Notes: generated from the letters alone by a model not told the origin. 64,000 nucleotides of DNA from Stenopsyche tienmushanensis (GCA_008973525.1 WACJ01000465.1:1-64000), one strand, 5' to 3'. Numbered from the stretch's first letter, positions 47,704-59,874 are shown. Translations and numbers: made by a program.

Positions 47704-47775
47704 CTCACAATGGATCAAAACCAACAACGCGTCAACGACAATTTAAAGCGCTGTTTGGATCTGTTTCAATGCAAT

Positions 47776-50118
47776 AAGATTATAATTTTCCTTTTGGCCC
47801 CCCTAATAGCTTTCATAATATTTTAATCAAGCCTGTGTGGCATTAATATATGATAATTGATAAATAAACGCAACAAAAAATTCGAAAGAAAAAAATATAG
47901 TATAAAAAAAAATCTACACTTACCCCCGGGCTCACATTAAGCAGTATTTATCTGTATGCATATTTTCATCAAGGAATACAGCCAAAAAATGTACATTCTT
48001 CCACAGAACAGTGATTTTGACTCGATTGAAAATGTACACAATAAATTGTATCGGTATAAAGCGGCAAAGTAAATAGACGACTGACATGAAACTATGGCGA
48101 ACGGGAAAGCAGGGATTTTTTTATTGTACTCATTCAAGCAAAACTGTTTTTATTCAATTGAAGCATGAAGCTGATTTGAATAAAAGCCAGATAAAGGCAA
48201 CAACAATTTTGCTTTCGGATCCAATTTGCGGATAAATTATGTCGCTACGTTTCGGCAGCATAGGAAAAAACGTTTGGAAAAGCCCCTTTGTGCTGCTCGC
48301 ATTGAATATCGAAGCACCTGATGTTGTTCCACCTTTGTCATCAAAAGACCCATCCCCCTCAGTGCCATTCGAATCTTCCGACTTTCTCGTAAATTCTGAT
48401 CTGGCATGACACGTGTCAGCTTTGTGACACCCGTCAAAAGCGGCGCAATAATTAATTCTGGGCCCAGTGTCACTATTTGGACAATTCGTATTCTGCGCGG
48501 TGTCACAAATTTAACACGATATTTGTCACGTCATCCGAAGAATTCTATTTATTTTTATAGTCGTTCTTCAATGAATCGGCAGCGAGCGACTAACGGACAC
48601 GTCTTAATTGTCACACTATGTGGCTCTTCTGATCGTTGGAACTAACGAAAATGGATGATCTCGCTTGTACACTGAAATTTTCGAACGGAGAACCATCAAA
48701 TCATTAAAATTTTTACTAATGAAAAACTACCACTAATGAAGAACAATTCATTGAGCGTTAAACTCAAAAGTTCACCGACAAATTCACCCTCGTTCTTCTT
48801 GGGAAGAATTGCAATTTCTGATCGATCATCTCGATCCAGATTTATCATTATTTCCTGGGTCTTAGAAAGCCAATGGAATATCACCATATGAAAAAATATT
48901 TCATGGAGATCGCGTAGATCCTCTAATAGATATTTTAAAAAAGAGGAAGAAGAATTTACTATATAATGATCAATACAAATACAAGTTTTAAAAGATTTGT
49001 TTTGAAAGGACCCCAGTCAAAAATAAAATGGAAATCAAAAGTATCATATACTTCTTCGTAACAATACTCTCTCTGTATCAATTCTATAAGATTTCACATT
49101 AAAACGTGACATATTAATCCATGAAACGCCATTGTTCATTCTTCCAGTATGTCCATACATGCTTTGAATCACAAAAATTTTAGTAATAAAATATTCGAAC
49201 CATTCATGGAATCGAAATTGTGATTGAGCACTCGTATTCGGATTTAAACCCCGGTTTTACTTAATTTTTTTTTGAATCCACGACGTATTTTCAAGCTAAA
49301 CATATTCGCATGGATACCACTGGTTAAATGCATCCGAAAATTCATCGGATGCATCTGCATACTCAAAGATACGCAAGAGGAATACTAATTTTTGTAAATG
49401 TCGACGTTGCAGAACAACAAAAAAATGCCAACAAATTCGCAATTTAACCTTGATATTGCGAGGACGAATATAATTAAATTCGCAAAAATCACCAATTTAT
49501 GTTCCAGCACGAACCAACGCAGCTTTGTATTATTATTTTAGAAGCATTGTTTTATGTTGTTAAGGGGCGAAATGTTTCGTTTCGTACGATTATGTGGCCA
49601 TTGAAATAAAAATAAATGGTTGGATAATGTTTACGCGAAGCCAAAGAGCGAAATTTCAGCCTCCAAATTTTCAGCTGTGTGCCTTTGAAATGCCAACAAT
49701 CAGAATGTAAAAATTTTCATTTTAAATAATGGCATCTTAGAAATTGGGATGAAATCCAAAATATCCGATGTCGCTCGTTGTCCTGAAATTTAATTACCGC
49801 GTGGAAAAATTCGTGTCGATAATATTCTCCGAGTAACTTTATTTATGAAAACGATCCGGCTATCCATAATGCGAACTTTGGCAAAACTTTTAATGATATC
49901 GTATTCATGGTGTTGGCTGTTTTGTCAACTCCAATCGCTTCACCCTCCCCGTTTAAATATCTACTCTAAATTACGGACTGTACAGTCGGCTCTGCCGCGT
50001 TTGGTGTTTATCAAGGAAACACTGAAAACGAACGGTAATTCTGAATTAATACAAATATTTATTTATAAAATGGTGTCATATCTGTTATTAATACGGGAAG
50101 CAGCGACAATATTTGTGT
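47776..50118. other. Unassigned stretch with a TGTCA cluster
   Basis: No gene is recognised. Between 48407 and 48614 the core TGTCA (either strand) occurs seven times, including the palindrome TGACACGTGTCA (see findings). The rest is AT-rich with short unrecognised frames. Confidence 0.45.
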
Positions 50119-50195
50119 AATTATTCCTACAAAGCTAATTCTTTATCATTTTGTTGTTTTGATATTGTAAGTAAACAAAACGGTAGTCTACTGCC
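50119..50195 (-). repeat. Unclassified dispersed repeat, fragment 3
   Basis: The complement of this segment matches the last part of the repeat at 25976-26393: the ACAAAGCTAATTCTT block, then GATATTGTAAGTAAACAAA and CGGTAGTCTAC. It is in the opposite orientation to copies 1 and 2 and only the 3' portion is present. Confidence 0.65.
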
Positions 50196-52768
50196 TAAAT
50201 ATATTATATAAATGTACAAAACATTTTTTTATGCAAAAAGTATTAAATATAAAATGTAGATCTTTATTAAACATAAAAATATTTTGTAAAGTTTGACAAA
50301 GTATGGCAGTGGGAGGGGGAGGACCCATTTATGTCGATAGACAAGCGATGACATTCTTCACCATGGAAGTCTTAAGTCGTGAACAAATGATTTGCAGCAA
50401 ATAAATTATACATATTTTTACTTTGTATAATATTATGTATAGCTTAGACTATAAATAAGAAGAAATATTGGAAAATAAAAATATTGTGAGCGATCGAAGA
50501 AAAATTAGTGTTTTTACCAACATTTTTTGTAGTTTTTTGTTCATTAAATGAACACTTTAGAATATTTTTGGATAATTGTAGTCTATACGATGAATACGTT
50601 TATTTTACACATGCCTGCCAAATTTCATAAAGAATGCTCATCTAGGGCGTATAGAAACACCTCCATGAGCTTGTAAAAAATAGTTTCGAGAAAAACGCGT
50701 TTAAAGTTCCTTCTCTAATCAGCTTCGTGCATATTCTTTTCGTCGGTCTATAACTTTGCGAATTTTATTTATATCGACTTAAAATTTATCGAGCGTATTC
50801 TTAAATATTGGTTCTTTCCGAAACACATTTTTGTGTTAAGTATTTTTCATTCCCCTAAGTGTAATTATGATTTTTAAGTTTTCTTATTGTACGCTAAATT
50901 AATAATTTGTTTAAATGTTCATTAACTCTGAGATTCACATTGATTTATATATCAATATACATGAGATAAGGAAAACATTCTTAAGCTCTTAAGGGTTAAT
51001 TCTCAGATTAATAGATTTATCTCTGCTGCCATTATGCGATAGAGGATGTTCGAGTTGATTTACCGTCTGAAATGAGAGCTCCACTTTTCCGGGCAGAGCG
51101 ACAATTTTTCGTTCAAAGACCAGGATTAGGACAAATCGAAGACAATCTATTCGACGAAAACGATTTTGTCGCACGAGCAAACCCAACAGTGTTTAGGGTA
51201 ACAAGAATCTTCGTTTGGCGAATAATGTTTTATAATGGATGAGTTTTGATATGACGGTGCAAGAAAGGTACGTGAGTCAACTTCCGATTGGGAACAAACC
51301 AATCAACGCCCTCCGCTTCCATCCTTCCTGCTTTCTACTTCTGGATAAGTGGAATTTAGAAGGGAAATGAAAGGTATTGTCAGAAGAACGGCTCAACATT
51401 TTGCCGCTAACAAACCTGATTGTTTTCCATTTTGTGGTTGAATACGACAAATTTGATTCGAGCGATTCCACTCTGTGAAATCGTTGGTTGCCTATACTTT
51501 AAAAAAAACTGTTTCAATACACACATCAGATGAATTTTTCAACCCCCTGAATGTATAAATTTATTCCAATCGTGCGAATTTTCTGAATAAAACATTTCAA
51601 AGCGTCAAAATTTAGTCAATAGAGAGAAAAAAAGTATGAGAGCCATCACATAAGCTGTAATTTGATTTAGAAATGCTATGGATATAGTCTAAATTCAGTA
51701 AAAATATAGTTATACGGAATACGTGCTCACTTATATAGGAAGAGAAAAAACTTTCCGAAGAGAATCTGTTTATATCTCAAGATTTGTTTATCCAGAAAAT
51801 ATAAGCACGACGGCAAGAATTTCTCGCTCTAAGTAAAATACCAAGGAATACATGATAAAGTTGTCATTATATGGGATGCACGTTTGCATTATTGGATTCT
51901 TTCGCTCTTAACATAGCTAAATTAAATATTAAACTGTCCAGAAGAATGTCAAAATCGTAATATTAACGCAAGAAATATATATTACTAAAGTTCATATTCG
52001 CATTAGGTTCAAGAGCACATTCTGGATTTATACTGGCGGTCGCAAGCGTTCAAAAAGTTAAAGCAACCGCAAGCATCAAAGTGGCAAAAGTGGCTCCCTT
52101 CCATCAAAATTATTACTACGATTTTATCTCAAGCTACATTATTTTCCCCATAAGCAACCGCTTTAGTGGCAATCATAGCGTCCAGTCACCGTCGACTGTA
52201 GGACCGCAATAATAAAAAATCAAAAGAACCAAACGCGATCGCATCCGGATAAAACTATGTCGACGCTTTCAAGGAACCCTAAATGATCATAATCGAACAA
52301 AAAACTCTTACGTCAGCATATTGATCTGATCGAATCATTACAATAACGGTTATTTTTCCATTATTAAAAAAAATGCAAATGCATCACCGGATTCAAGGTG
52401 TTAACAAAGGATCGATAGACGATTCAGAATTGGACACATTAGCGTAGAGCATTTTCTGCAAAAATGAACATAAAAGCCAAAAAGAAATAAAGTTTATCTG
52501 CGCATATACTATTATAATATATATATTAACACTATCGTGGTCGCATCAAATTAGCAAAAACTTACGCTAGGTGACGGCGACCTTTTAATAGATCATCAGC
52601 AGTTGCAGATATAAAAATTCATTCACGGTATTCATTGATTACTGATGTATATGGACGGTCAGCGTGATCATGATGTATATGTGGCATCATGCGGCCGCTA
52701 ATGATTGAAATCTTGATGATTCAACATATGTACCATCGGCCACGAAAGTGTTAATGTAAAGCAAAAAT
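50196..52768. other. Unassigned stretch, no gene seen
   Basis: Around 50620-50720 a segment with GTTTCGAGAAAAACGCGTTTAAAG resembles part of the TTAA-2 interior (GTTTTGAGATAAACGCG), perhaps a distant relative. The block at 52030-52300 has two AACCGC words and a CATCAAAG word (see findings). No coding sequence was recognised. Confidence 0.4.
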
Positions 52769-52776
52769 GTCACCAT

Positions 52777-53712
52777 TGGGGAATCCAATCCTGGGATTGA
52801 AATTTTTATCTAACAGAAATCGTACACCTCACCAACACGATGAAGGCTACTAAATCGAGACATCCCCGACGAAATCTAGACACTTGGAAACAGTGGCGTA
52901 ATTACTAATTGGCGAACTTAGACGACGCATAGGAGCAGCGATTGTCTAATCTATGTATATATAGCGTACATGTATGTTTTTCAAATTCTTATAGTAACCT
53001 TTCTCTACCGGTGATGTATTTACTACACCTCGACGAATAATGGTAATATCGATTAGAAATATAATAGATACGGGGTTCAGAATTTTTGTATTCCTCCGTA
53101 ATATAATTACGAATCACATCAAAGTATTATAGTATATAAATATTTATCTGCAGCGACGGAAATAAATAATTTGTCGGGAAATTGGGAAATCGGGAATTTT
53201 GCGATTTTTAGTCCGTGTCTCAGCAGCAAAGAATTTTATCAGTCACATTGATGGTGTTATACGAAAATGAGGGCTCACTCGATCATCAACTAGAAGCATT
53301 TAAATATCTGATAACGATACCTCCAACGAGTGTCGAAGCTGGGCTTGCATTTTCAGCAGCAAGTTGTCTGACTTCCAAAATCAAATCCAGACTAAATGAC
53401 GAAACACTAATGTTTAATGTTAATGTTACTTCGGGCATATTTTCAAAATAATATTTAAATTTTTTAGTGTTTTATTTATCTATTTTTGAATTGTATTTTT
53501 ATCTTTTCTTAAATAAATAAAATTCTTTGGCCTTCAAGTGATTTTTTATATTGAACAAATGGACTTATTAGTAAGTTTTGATCAAATTCATCAAGGTAAT
53601 TTCTTAAAATATTGAAAATCCCAATCCCGGGATCCCGGGACTGGTCCCGGGATTGTTTAATGAAATCCCGAAATTCCGGGATCGAAATTTTGGCTCGGGA
53701 TTGGATTCCCTA
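52777..53712 (+). mobile_element. hAT-like non-autonomous element, copy F (936 bp)
   Basis: In opposite orientation to copies A-E. It is flanked by a perfect 8-bp duplication gtcaccat (52769-52776 and 53713-53720). The left end has changed from TAGGG to TGGGG. It contains an open 78-codon hAT C-terminal remnant on the forward strand and ATCCCGGGA-type words near the right end, while the left subterminal block is shortened. Confidence 0.93.
53215..53451 (+). pseudogene. hAT transposase C-terminal exon remnant, open (78 codons)
   Basis: A forward frame with IPPTSVEAGLAFSAAS and KIKSRLNDETL, ending in IFSK and a stop. It is one codon shorter than D and E (HQLEAFKY in place of HQLELAFKY). TTTTTAG lies about 13 bases before the frame opens, consistent with a 3' splice site of the parent gene. 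It is not a functional transposase by itself. Confidence 0.82.
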
Positions 53713-53720
53713 GTCACCAT

Positions 53721-55794
53721 CATATATCAACCACCGTCAGGAGTCTTCAATTATTTTTACAAACACCCATTGATGTTTCTCATGAATGTTGAAGGATATG
53801 GTGATCTTATCTCGACTGTGTCTGGTCTCAACTTTATATGATTTGCATATGACAGAGCGGTTTTTTTATTTATGCTCACGCATCTGTGATTGGTCAATTT
53901 TAGCAAGATCGTCTTGCGTTTCACTTTTACATTTATGAGCTTCTTTGTTGTAATCATCGATACATAATCAATAAAATATGTCAATTTGGACTTGTGGCAT
54001 TTGATAGTGTGGAAGGCAAATGGGAAACCACCACATTAAATCCTTTCCTTAGTAAGATCTCCTTTGGAAATCCCCTATTTTCTTCTATTTTATTTTTCCA
54101 CGGTTTCAACTTCCCTTAGAATGCTCTTAATTGTTATTTTTGTCCAATTATAGTTTGCTCACGACTTTAAATGGAGATGTTCAGTTTAAATTTGTTTCAA
54201 GCAAATTTGTAACCTGAATGATCTCTCAGAAGTAAGATTTTCTATACGGAAACGATAATGAACAGTTTTAACTGCTAATCAACTTCTCATAGTATTGCAT
54301 TAATATATCATGAATACGTTTACAAACAATATATATTGATATTGGTATTTATTCATATTCATGAGTAACAGAGTAATAAGTCAAAATGGCTTTTTAGTTG
54401 AAATATTTCTATTATTGAGACGTTGTAGCCTTAATTGCTTTTATTTACATAAGCATTATTAATTATTTAGTCAATTAAGTTAAAATATATTTATTTAAGT
54501 ATTGTAAGGCTTTTTATTTGCAATAAATATGGTATTATTGTATTAACTCCATGTGGTTATTTGCATCCCATTTCTGACTATAATTAATAAATCGGTTTAA
54601 TTCTATTGCGAATTTGGTTGATTTGAAAGCATCGACTAAATGTCACCAGTTAAGAAGATTGGACATCAAACATACCGCTGGTTTAACTGTCTGGATGGCG
54701 AGATCTGGATAAGGCCATTCTATTCCATAGTCTGATTGACGTCGGCAGCGACGTTCGCTGACTCCACAGTATAATCCTTGGGTTATCGCACAAAGTTAGC
54801 ATTAATGGAAGCTAACTGCAGAAACAGATGCCCTCAACAGGACGGATCAGCTGGGGCGGCTCTGCCGCCACCCACGCACGCAGATAGATCTCGAGCTTTA
54901 ATACAATTACAAGCGCGAATGATATATTTACGAGCAATAAGTTGGGAGAACGGGGATGCGCCGCCGATGCACGTTTCTGCCCAGAGATGGTCAATAATTT
55001 ATTCGTGCATTCGGAATGCACTTTGGTGCCGAGATAAGCCTTCGGCGGCGTTTAGCACCTCGGGCGCGCCTCTTCCTCTGATTCATGCTGCGGCAGACCC
55101 TGGCTGATACCATCGGACACGGATGCGACCAACACACTGCTGGCTTCTTTATGTTCTACCCCGCAAAGGGCTGTCAAAGGAGCCAATAGTCGAAACTCTC
55201 CATTGTCGGCTTCTTTGCATGTCCTCCTCAGTCAAATCTGCCGTTGCAATCTGATCACGTTCTGTAATAACAAATGTAAATTTTGATGCACTCAGGCTGC
55301 GATGCAACTATGTACTTGAGAACAGTAGAAAGATTCCCAAGCGAATACAACAGATCAGATTGTGAAAGGCAGCAACATGGTCCGAGAATGAGAGTCAGCT
55401 CAAAATTTAGATGTTACATTTATAATATCATACATACAGCGAAATCATCATTCACACTCTTCTCAATTCATATTGAGATTAATAAGAAAATTAGTTGAAT
55501 AAATTTTTAAAATTATTCAAATTTTAGGCCTCTGAACACAAAATATTAGTATACAATTATTTTTTTAAACAGGGCTTCAAGCTATATTTTTGTTTTGCTA
55601 CAATTAAAATATATATATATATTGGTTCAGTTCTGGTTTGTCTTTTTCTCCATTTCACTTTACACAAAATGGAAATAGTTAGCTAAAAGATTAAACGGTG
55701 TTTGTGTAGTATATAATAAAATACGCAGACGTCTATTATTACTTTATGCTACGTAAAGACACACACGCATATAAGCGGACACACACACATAAGT
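53721..55794. other. Unassigned stretch with a GC-richer block
   Basis: The block at about 54640-55260 is GC-richer and contains a 109-codon forward frame (54778-55107) without a known domain, crossed by a reverse frame. It may be conserved non-coding DNA or an unrecognised exon. A segment at about 54009-54055 resembles 63666-63710 (see findings). Confidence 0.4.
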
Positions 55795-55802
55795 GTCTAT
55801 GA

Positions 55803-56128
55803 CAGGGATGTCCAACCGGTCGATCCCGATCGACCAGTCGATCTTAAAGCAAAATTTGGTCGATCCCGACGTCTTCCGCGAATTTTGAATAAAATATATT
55901 ACTTTATATAAATATATTTACAGCCGACGATGAAAAATAAAATCCCGGAGTTCGAACTCTTTAACTCGACTTGATTCGAGTTTATCTGCTAATTTGAGTT
56001 TTAAATTTGAAGAAAGGAAAAATAAATACCTTAAATAAATTTCCTATGAGAATCATATTAGAAGTCGATCCCGAGACAATTTTAAATTAAAATGTAACTC
56101 CCAAGACAAAAAAGGTTGGACAACCCTG
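55803..56128. mobile_element. hAT-type MITE with CAGGG ends (326 bp)
   Basis: Inverted ends CAGGGATGTCCAACC and, complemented, CAGGGTTGTCCAACC. They are flanked by a perfect 8-bp duplication gtctatga (55795-55802 and 56129-56136). The ends and duplication length are those of Charlie-like hAT elements. Near the left end GGTCGATCCCGATCGACC-type words form an internal palindrome. There is no coding capacity. It is unrelated to the TAGGGAATCC hAT family. Confidence 0.92.
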
Positions 56129-56136
56129 GTCTATGA

Positions 56137-56562
56137 TGTATTTGACGGTGAGACTATAAACGATTATTTGGTTTTTTTTATATCCAACTGTCGCCTGGAG
56201 TTTCACTTTCCGTGACGTTCAAGCAAATTTGCTCTACCGTGCATTATTTAGAATATTTTATTCTTTTTTTTGTACAATAACACTATTAAATTTTCTCTTT
56301 TTATTTATTGATGATTCGTTATTTACTATATTATTTTCCATGTCTCTTTCTACCGCAGTCGTGAATTTTCTATTTATTTATTAAAAAAAAATCGAGAGAT
56401 TTTTTAAAATCTCATAGTTAGCATGTTTTCGATCTGCCAAGAAATACGGTTTTACCATATTTCGGTTCAGTTCTGTTTCGAGGCCCTCAGTGCACTACTT
56501 ATCATTCATACTTATCACATCTGGAATCACTAATTTACAATATCAAATTGCTTTATATGGCT
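56137..56562. other. Unassigned stretch, no gene seen
   Basis: AT-rich sequence with long T and A runs; nothing recognised. Confidence 0.4.
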
Positions 56563-56566
56563 TTAA

Positions 56567-57112
56567 CCGTTTCATGAGTACTCACGGAAATATCCGTTTT
56601 GACCTTCACTATTCAGAAAGAGCACTCTTGTGCATTGAAGCTCCGAGGCGGACAGAGACAGAGAGAACTTAGCGCAGTTCGGGAGACTGAGACGGAGAGC
56701 TTCTTCATATGCATCGCATGATTGTATAGATCGTTAAGCCCAAATTTATCGACTTATAATGATTTCGATTTCAAGTGTGTTATTTGTTTACGCAAAGAAA
56801 CGACCGAATATTGTGTGTTATCGAGAGTATTTGTTTATTTAACTGCTTGCCGTTCTTCGCTGCGTGTTGAATGAGTCTTTGTTCAATTATCATTTCCTTC
56901 TAAAGGAGGAGCAAATGAATCGATTTTTTGTGCATTGTTTATGTAAAGAAATGACGCGATCTTGTATGTTATCAAATGTTTATTTACAATTGACTCTGCC
57001 TCGAATTGAAGATTGTCTTACGCTGATAAGGAGCTGACAGAAAGTAATCGGCGTAAAGCGATTATGACATCAACGACTTCATCGATTTTAAATTTGCTCA
57101 CTAACGAAAAGG
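56567..57112 (+). mobile_element. TTAA-1 element, young copy 4 (546 bp)
   Basis: Flanked by TTAA (56563-56566 and 57113-57116). The left end CCGTTTCATGAG is a variant shared with copy 3; the right end CTAACGAAAAGG is intact. The interior is nearly identical to the other young copies. Confidence 0.88.
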
Positions 57113-57116
57113 TTAA

Positions 57117-58958
57117 AGACAACTTTCATCTTCATTTTGAAGTTGATAGCTTAGGACCCTAATATTATAAAGATATGAACAGACGCAAACGAAACATTTT
57201 CAGGGTTGGACCAGACTCAAGGGTTGACATGCGTATTTCCTAATAAAAAAAGTCACTATTAATATTTTGTATATTTTAAATTATCATAAACTATCCGATT
57301 ATCGTCTTAAGATATAAACTGATGAAGCAATGGATAGATTTTCTACGCAAGTAATAGGGCATTACATTTTGGATAATGAAAGTGATCCAATAAATTATTT
57401 GATATTCTGATACATGTCTAACAACTTAAAAACTTTAATGATGGAATAAGTAGTTATATATAAGACAAAAAAATCGCATAAGCATGGATGCCCTATATAT
57501 TAACTTGTCATATAAGAATCTTATATGATATAAAACAAATTAAATACTTGGGAAGTCCAATGTCACAACGTGTGTAATCAAAATTCGATTCTGTGAATAG
57601 ATTTATTACGTTTTTCAAAAAAAATATTTAATGATTTGTAGCGTGGGCGATTTAACATCCCCATGCAATAGCGCTGTTGATCTAGGCGCGTTTGAGTAGG
57701 GAAGAATCGTCGATTGGCCTTGACGACGGGATGTTGTCCTTCTCGCAGCCAGATCTCTCTCTCGTGTTGAATACAAAGTTACCTAGAGAAAAGAGTATTT
57801 TCATCGGATCGACGGATGGGCGGGGGTCCACCCCCATCCATCTGTCCGGCTGTACATGATCCGATAGAATAACGGACCCGTGCGTTAGCGCGGCCATCCC
57901 GACGATCACGTGGGAGCAGGAAGCCACTCGGCGATTCTGCTCCGAGAGCGTCAGCTATTTTTTTTTTTTAAATTTGAACACTTACATTTATACTATATGT
58001 ACTTTGTAAATGCTTACAAATTTGTAAATAAATACTGGCTATAAATGCCTGCCATAAATGTTGGTGAATCGTTAGAGTTCGCATTATTAAAATAAAATTT
58101 GGAAGTCGCGGAAGACCTTGCAGGGTCGCGACCAAATTTAGCTCCGGGCATCCTGTTTTAATTCGGCGTATAGTCGAATAATGGCGTGATGATATCTCAA
58201 AGTACCACGAATAAACAATGGAGCAGGATAAAAAATGACGAGCATTTAAAATGCTCGGATGGCATTATCCTGTTGCGAAACGCTAAAAAGGGTTGTTGCT
58301 CTAATAGCATCTATTGTTCTGTCAATAGTGCCATTTTCGTTTCATCGATAGCGCTGAATTCTGGATTTAAATACCCACGGCGACATTACTCAAAGTGTTC
58401 TCCGTCTCCCTCTATCAATTCCTGTGGGAGAGAAAGGCGCGATCAGACTTTTTGAGAACTGAAAGCGATCCTCAGCTGAAGTGGTAAATGAACTTGCATT
58501 ACACTTGTAGCGTATTCCTTAGCGAAACGCTTTGGTTGGCAATGGATTAAAGTGAAACTGTGACGTATGACTCCAGTCCTAAATCATTCGAGATGAGCTA
58601 AAGAAGCGTGACAACCGTATATAAACAGCCGCATTTAATTGTTGCCAATAAAGATAAGAAATATCCGACGTCAAATGAAGGAATGTGCCGTATTGATGTG
58701 ATGGCTCGTTATCGCCTAAAGAATAGTTCGAGTTAGCTTCGTTGAACTCTTCGTGTTGCTATATGCTGACAGGATCCAATTACAGCGTGATTCCGGAGAA
58801 TCAAACACCAAGGCCTTAAACATTATATCTGATTATATTCACCGATGATCTGATTTCGATTAAATATTCATTCTGTATTTTATTGTTATTCATTTTGCTA
58901 TTATACTAATGTTGCTTTAAATAGGTTGCTTGCAGAGTCCTTTCATCGAAGACATGGA
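57117..58958. other. Unassigned stretch, no gene seen
   Basis: The blocks at 57640-57960 and 58170-58720 are GC-richer and unique-looking, with short frames that are not recognised. The rest is AT-rich. Confidence 0.4.
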
Positions 58959-58960
58959 TA

Positions 58961-59872
58961 TTAGATTGTCCGGTCAGAAATGCCGTTTTTTCATGCATAC
59001 TTTTTAATCATCCGTTGTGTCTCAGCCATCCCTTCGAAAACACGTATTATATACTATGTTAGTCAACAAACATCTGGAAAACGATATCTTCTACAATTTT
59101 TTTCTCGAACCGCATTTCAAGATGGAAGATTTTGCGCCGAACAAACGAACTGATAAAACGAACCGAAATGACAAAACGGTTGAAGTGGATGACGATATCG
59201 TACGTGCTGAAATTGAATCAAATCCAACATAGACTGTACGAAAATTGATTGTGATTTAATTGATAAAGGGAAGAAACAACCGTTTTTACACAAGATGAAA
59301 AATGGGTGTTGTACTCAAATCTGACAATGACTTTCAAAGGGGCAGGTAAAGAAACCAACCCCTCGACGGGGTCTAACAGTAAAAAAAGTTCTTTTTAAAT
59401 GTATAGTGGGACTTTAAAAGGATAATCTACCATGAAGTCCTTCTATAAGGTCAAACCATAACGAGGGAGATTTATTGTTTACAATTAAAAAGTTTAAAAA
59501 TGGCATTGAGTACGAAGAAGCCAGGTGTAGTCAACCGTTGTCAAATTCTTCTAGCAACGAATTCTATTGGCAAACAATTCCGCATATCTACTTTATTCTC
59601 CTAACCTTGCTCTTTCCAACTATAATCTATTTAGATTGATGCAGAATTATTTATCGGGATAAAAATCATAAATATAGAAAAGGTGAAAAATATTTTATAT
59701 CAAAACTCGTTGAATTTTATTCTTCCCGATTTAAAAAAAAATAAATGGATGGGAAAAGGTTGTATCTACTGAAGGAAAATATATTATATCGATAAAATTA
59801 ATTAATATTTTTTTAAAATTTAACATTTAACTCTTTTATTTAAAAAACGACATTTCTATCTGGACAATCTAT
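58961..59872 (+). mobile_element. mariner element with both terminal repeats (912 bp)
   Basis: The left end TTAGATTGTCCGGTCAGAAA (after TA at 58959-58960) and the right end, complemented ATAGATTGTCCAGATAGAAA (before TA at 59873-59874), are inverted repeats of about 28 bp that continue into TG(C/T)CGTTTTTT. Length and TA flanks fit a mariner shortened by internal deletion. It contains a badly damaged transposase. Confidence 0.9.
59110..59830 (+). pseudogene. mariner transposase relic, internally deleted
   Basis: Recognisable pieces in order are: VEVDDDIVRAEIESNP (linker between DNA-binding motifs), QDEKWVLYSN (first catalytic Asp), WDFKRIIYHEVLL-stop-GQTIT, YCLQLKSLKMALSTKKPGVV, YSPNLALSNYNLF, and the C-terminal GWEKVVSTEGKYII. 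The second helix-turn-helix and WVPHEL region between SNP and QDEKW is deleted. The HHDNARPH block is unrecognisable, and the third catalytic Asp (usually SDYHLF) is Asn in SNYNLF. Several stops and shifts are present. It is related to but distinct from the copy at 8447. Confidence 0.85.
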
Positions 59873-59874
59873 TA

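Larger units (their letters stand above)
46560..47775 (+). pseudogene. mariner transposase relic split by a hAT insertion
   Basis: Left of the hAT copy the sequence reads YAPSRKMVGK-stop-FADFKRGRTN and CGRPN, then in another frame IILADRKLKLRE, ending at 46721. Right of it, from 47704, it resumes LTMDQNQQRVNDNLKRCLDL followed by FQCNK. These are the N-terminal and linker parts of a cecropia-type mariner. About 35 codons expected between LRE and LT (the second recognition helix and the MRKLCxxWVPRL segment) are missing exactly at the insertion. The Trp before FADFKRG is a TAG stop (46601-46603). Nothing of the catalytic domain follows. Confidence 0.78.

Noticed and set aside
55600..55625. A TATATATA run as a promoter element
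   Set aside because: Simple AT repeat with no transcript start or gene nearby.
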